Positions 63,914 through 64,000 of a stretch of DNA of 64,000 bases are shown one piece after another. A program made the translations under genes and the position numbers. Location of the stretch: NCBI GenBank assembly GCA_029851415.1, contig CM056742.1, forward strand, positions 87,348,748 to 87,412,747, in the 5' to 3' direction. Source of the DNA: Eretmocerus hayati. Lineage: Eukaryota; Arthropoda; Insecta; Hymenoptera; Aphelinidae. Under the pieces are notes generated by a model. That model saw only the letters and a program-made list of their open reading frames with translations. It did no database searches and had not been told where the DNA came from. Position 1 is the first letter of the stretch. Every line of letters begins with the position of its first letter.

Positions 63914-64000
63914 ATGGTTTGGGTTGCACGCGTAGCTCTGTAGCCCTCAAATTACCACTTCCTATTGATAGCTCAGTCAGCCCGTCAAAACTCTACGTGA

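Overview
This is eukaryotic nuclear DNA, most likely from an arthropod and probably an insect. It has split genes with GT-AG introns, a BEN-domain-like protein gene, a decayed copy of the Mediator subunit gene MED15, AT-rich but not CpG-depleted sequence, and many foldback transposable elements. I cannot name the species from the sequence. No bacterial, CRISPR, rRNA or tRNA feature is visible.

1-31.8 kb is a giant spaced inverted duplication. Bases 1-10.8 kb reappear, reverse-complemented and nearly identical, in 15.77-31.82 kb; for the outer 2 kb the paired coordinates always sum to 31,817. The arms are built from three tandem-repeat families (about 135 bp, about 245 bp in alternating A/B form, and about 390 bp). 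They differ by clean events: a 2.47 kb foldback composite near the axis, a 2.76 kb insertion, one extra 495 bp satellite unit in the right arm, and one extra unit of about 394 bp in the left arm. The 10.8-15.76 kb spacer holds older, diverged ~390 bp units that are all in right-arm orientation. A 753 bp transposon with an 8 bp target duplication sits at the same site in both arms, so it predates the duplication.

31.8-41 kb is gene-poor. It has diverged copies of arm sequence, a palindromic TGACGC-motif cluster and a foldback element, and I recognise no intact gene.

41-53.2 kb is the genic part. A small unknown basic-protein gene (minus strand, about 42.0-43.26 kb) lies head-to-head, across a GC-rich promoter-like region, with a plus-strand gene from 45.19 to 53.22 kb. 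Eight exons of that gene join in phase to about 940 codons: acidic N-terminus, coiled coil, BEN-like domain and an Arg/Ser/His-rich tail. Its 4.4 kb third intron holds a minus-strand MED15 pseudogene and a 737 bp near-perfect hairpin.

53.2-62.4 kb is mostly non-coding, with clusters of ACGAGTC-type motifs and a diverged dispersed repeat. The last 1.6 kb changes character: higher GC and compact, closely spaced ORFs for two paralogous Cys-rich (zinc-ribbon-like) proteins. The second seems to be spliced through a 74-nt intron to a basic tail. This cluster may be viral, transposon-derived or a young host gene family; I do not recognise it.
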